From Candidatus Gastranaerophilales bacterium (GTDB lineage: Bacteria > Cyanobacteriota > Vampirovibrionia > Gastranaerophilales > Gastranaerophilaceae), in NCBI GenBank assembly GCA_944326625.1, contig CALVER010000080.1:1-6640 (forward strand): DNA of 6,640 nt, given 5' to 3'. Position numbers and translations under genes: made by a program. This document shows positions 5,125 through 6,640 of the stretch, piece after piece (within the stretch, counting starts at the first letter, position 1; every line of letters starts with the position of its first letter). The notes under the pieces were generated by a model that was not told where the DNA came from, did no database searches, and saw only the letters and a list, made by a program, of their open reading frames with translations.

Positions 5125-6582
5125 ATTGAAAAATCGTTTATTTATCATTTCTTTTGTTATAATAAAATCTTCAGGCTCAGGCGAAAATTCAGGCGTTGTT
5201 TTGTCTTTTGTCGAAATATTCAACTGCAGTTCCGTCGGCAGAAATCTAAAACCGTCATAAAGGTAAAGTTTTCCGTTAGCATCAATTATTTTTAAATATT
5301 TAACTCCTGTTTTATCTAAATCCTTATTCTGCTTAAAGGCGTTAAATGAATTTTTAAAACGTGTTACATTTTTGAATTTATTTTCTATATCGTCTATATT
5401 TTGTCCGGGATTTCTTTTTATGTATAAGTCTTTGAATCTGCCGGAAAAAATTAAATCGGTATCATAAGAATTTAACAAAATTGAATATTCAAATATCAGG
5501 TTTGGTATTTGTGATTTTTTATTTACGTATTTTTTATCGGTTTTGGCATCTATAAGATATTTTGAATATAAGGTATCTAATATATGTTTTTTTATTAAGT
5601 TGTAATCGTCCAATGTAAAATTTTTCATGTTTTTTTCGGAATTATCAAGCGGTCTTGCAATTATGCTGAAATTTGGATTGCCAAGAAGAGGAGTGAAGGT
5701 GAATAGCATATTCGCCATCCTGTCGATATATATCCTGTATAATTTTTCACCTTTATCGAGGTTTTGTTCACTCAATGCTTCAACCGGAATACCGGCAGTA
5801 AAGTTTTTCGGATTATAACCCAATTCGATTGCTTTTGCGTACAGAGCGTTAAACGGACTCAGGGAGAGGTTTATCTGATAAAATTTTTCGGAATTGTCAT
5901 AATCCGTCAGATATTTTACATATTTTTCCGCACGAGCCTGCATTTTAGGATTTTTGTGGTTCCAGCCTGACGTGTCAAATACGGATTGAGAGCCGGTGGC
6001 ATTATAGTATCTGTCGATAAGTTCCGGTAAATCATGTTCTTTGCCGTTTTTGTCATATAAAACGATTTCCATACAATCCGCATCATAATAAAGGTCTGTA
6101 TAATGTTCGCCGTCATATATATTAAGTGTTATACCAAGCCTTTTGCGCAGCTCTTTTAGACCGTCAGTTACCTCAACAAAAGTTTCAAAAGGCATTTTAT
6201 TTATATAATTGTCATGTTCTTTACCGGCAGGCAATGCCCCTGCATAACAATGCAGGCATTGGTTTGAACATCCCCTTTTTGCGGTTATTGCATGTAAATT
6301 TTCAAACATAAAAGAAATTTCTTTCATGTTTAAATTTTCAAAAATTTTTATCCCGTTTTGTACACCTTCAAGTTTGTGTAAATTATAGTCGCGTAAATCC
6401 TGCGGTATGAAAAAGTTTAAAATTTTCATTCGATTGGCATATTTTTGCGCTTGAATATATTCATCATTACCTTGTTGTTGACCCGAAAAACTTATACTGT
6501 CAGCTTGTGAAGGGTTTGTATACCGTACGAGTTTAACTGTTTGAGGTGAATATTGGGTAAAAGTTATTTTTTGTACTTGCAT
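5110..6582 (-). CDS. Radical SAM domain protein with F-S-G leader
   Basis: C105-x-x-x-C109-x-x-C112, followed by tyrosine, is the canonical radical SAM motif that binds a [4Fe-4S] cluster and S-adenosylmethionine. F-D-T-S-G at 202-206 and I-N-L-S-L-S at 237-242 look like later strands of the partial barrel. The usual G-G-E-P motif appears as D157-G158-E159-H160. The only other cysteine is C170, so no SPASM or Twitch auxiliary cluster is present. Residues 1-34 form a polar leader ending S31-F32-S33-G34, with no signal peptide. About 250 C-terminal residues are lysine- and asparagine-rich and not recognised. No precursor peptide or partner gene lies beside it, so the substrate is unknown. The start has no Shine-Dalgarno sequence but follows an 18-base element shared with the gene at 1-1071. 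The last codons K-K-S-R-stop lie in the terminator hairpin. The superfamily call is secure. Confidence 0.88.
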   Translation of the reverse strand: MQVQKITFTQYSPQTVKLVRYTNPSQADSISFSGQQQGNDEYIQAQKYANRMKILNFFIPQDLRDYNLHKLEGVQNGIKIFENLNMKEISFMFENLHAITAKRGCSNQCLHCYAGALPAGKEHDNYINKMPFETFVEVTDGLKELRKRLGITLNIYDGEHYTDLYYDADCMEIVLYDKNGKEHDLPELIDRYYNATGSQSVFDTSGWNHKNPKMQARAEKYVKYLTDYDNSEKFYQINLSLSPFNALYAKAIELGYNPKNFTAGIPVEALSEQNLDKGEKLYRIYIDRMANMLFTFTPLLGNPNFSIIARPLDNSEKNMKNFTLDDYNLIKKHILDTLYSKYLIDAKTDKKYVNKKSQIPNLIFEYSILLNSYDTDLIFSGRFKDLYIKRNPGQNIDDIENKFKNVTRFKNSFNAFKQNKDLDKTGVKYLKIIDANGKLYLYDGFRFLPTELQLNISTKDKTTPEFSPEPEDFIITKEMINKRFFNKKSR

Positions 6583-6596
6583 ATTTATTTAAAACT

Positions 6597-6614
6597 TGTA
6601 AAAAATAAATTTGC
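6597..6614 (-). promoter_or_regulatory. Second copy of the shared AT-rich upstream element
   Basis: The minus strand reads GCAAATTTATTTTTTACA, identical to the element at 1087-1104 except for two bases, and ends 14 bases before the ATG at 6582 (15 in the other copy). It overlaps the -35 box of the plus-strand promoter at 6611-6639. Confidence 0.4.
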
Positions 6615-6639
6615 CCTTAAGATGATAATATGCTATAAT
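6611..6639 (+). promoter_or_regulatory. Sigma-70-type promoter firing out of the right edge
   Basis: TTGCCC (6611-6616), a 17-base spacer and a perfect TATAAT (6634-6639) preceded by TGC (extended -10) make the best promoter in the window. Transcription would start just beyond the last base, so a plus-strand gene divergent from the radical SAM gene is expected outside. Confidence 0.7.
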
Positions 6640-6640
6640 T

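Noticed and set aside
5627..6311. Several plus-strand frames of 61-68 codons and a 66-codon minus frame
   Set aside because: All lie inside the radical SAM gene in other phases, without start signals or motifs.

Overview
The window holds five protein genes and no RNA genes, mobile elements or CRISPR. The DNA is AT-rich bacterial sequence. Two genes encode proteins with a non-hydrophobic N-terminal leader ending in a short F-S/T-G motif (residues 32-34 and 37-39). From memory, such leaders are common in gut Cyanobacteriota of the Melainabacteria/Gastranaerophilales type. That placement is an inference; a Clostridia-like or other anaerobe is not excluded. The presence of a GGGtGRT/NifU-like pair, typical of anaerobes, agrees with an anaerobic host.

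Layout from left to right. Positions 1-1071 (minus) are the first 357 codons of a gene cut by the left edge; it looks like a divergent GH13-type TIM-barrel protein. A GC-rich hairpin with a T-run (1106-1137) terminates the next gene. Positions 1158-3245 (minus) encode a 695-residue protein: an N-terminal nucleotidyltransferase/DUF4037 unit joined in frame to a complete glucose-6-phosphate isomerase. A strong internal Shine-Dalgarno sequence and ATG sit exactly at the junction, so a separate isomerase of 436 residues is probably also made. Positions 3246-3337 form a divergent promoter region with mirrored -10 boxes around a dyad. Positions 3338-4039 and 4076-5077 (plus) are a two-gene operon: a cysteine-rich NifU-like Fe-S scaffold protein and a GGGtGRT-family protein. 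A bidirectional terminator (5093-5124) closes that operon and overlaps the last codons of the convergent gene at 5110-6582 (minus), a radical SAM protein with an unusual motif set. At the right edge a good sigma-70-type promoter points out of the window on the plus strand.

How the genes relate. The isomerase belongs to central sugar metabolism and the plus-strand operon to Fe-S or sulfur chemistry; they share only a divergent control region. The two outer minus-strand genes share an F-S/T-G leader, lack Shine-Dalgarno sequences and carry a near-identical 18-base element at the same distance from their starts. This suggests a common lineage-specific class of expression or targeting. Apart from the isomerase, the exact biochemical roles are not determinable from the sequence.
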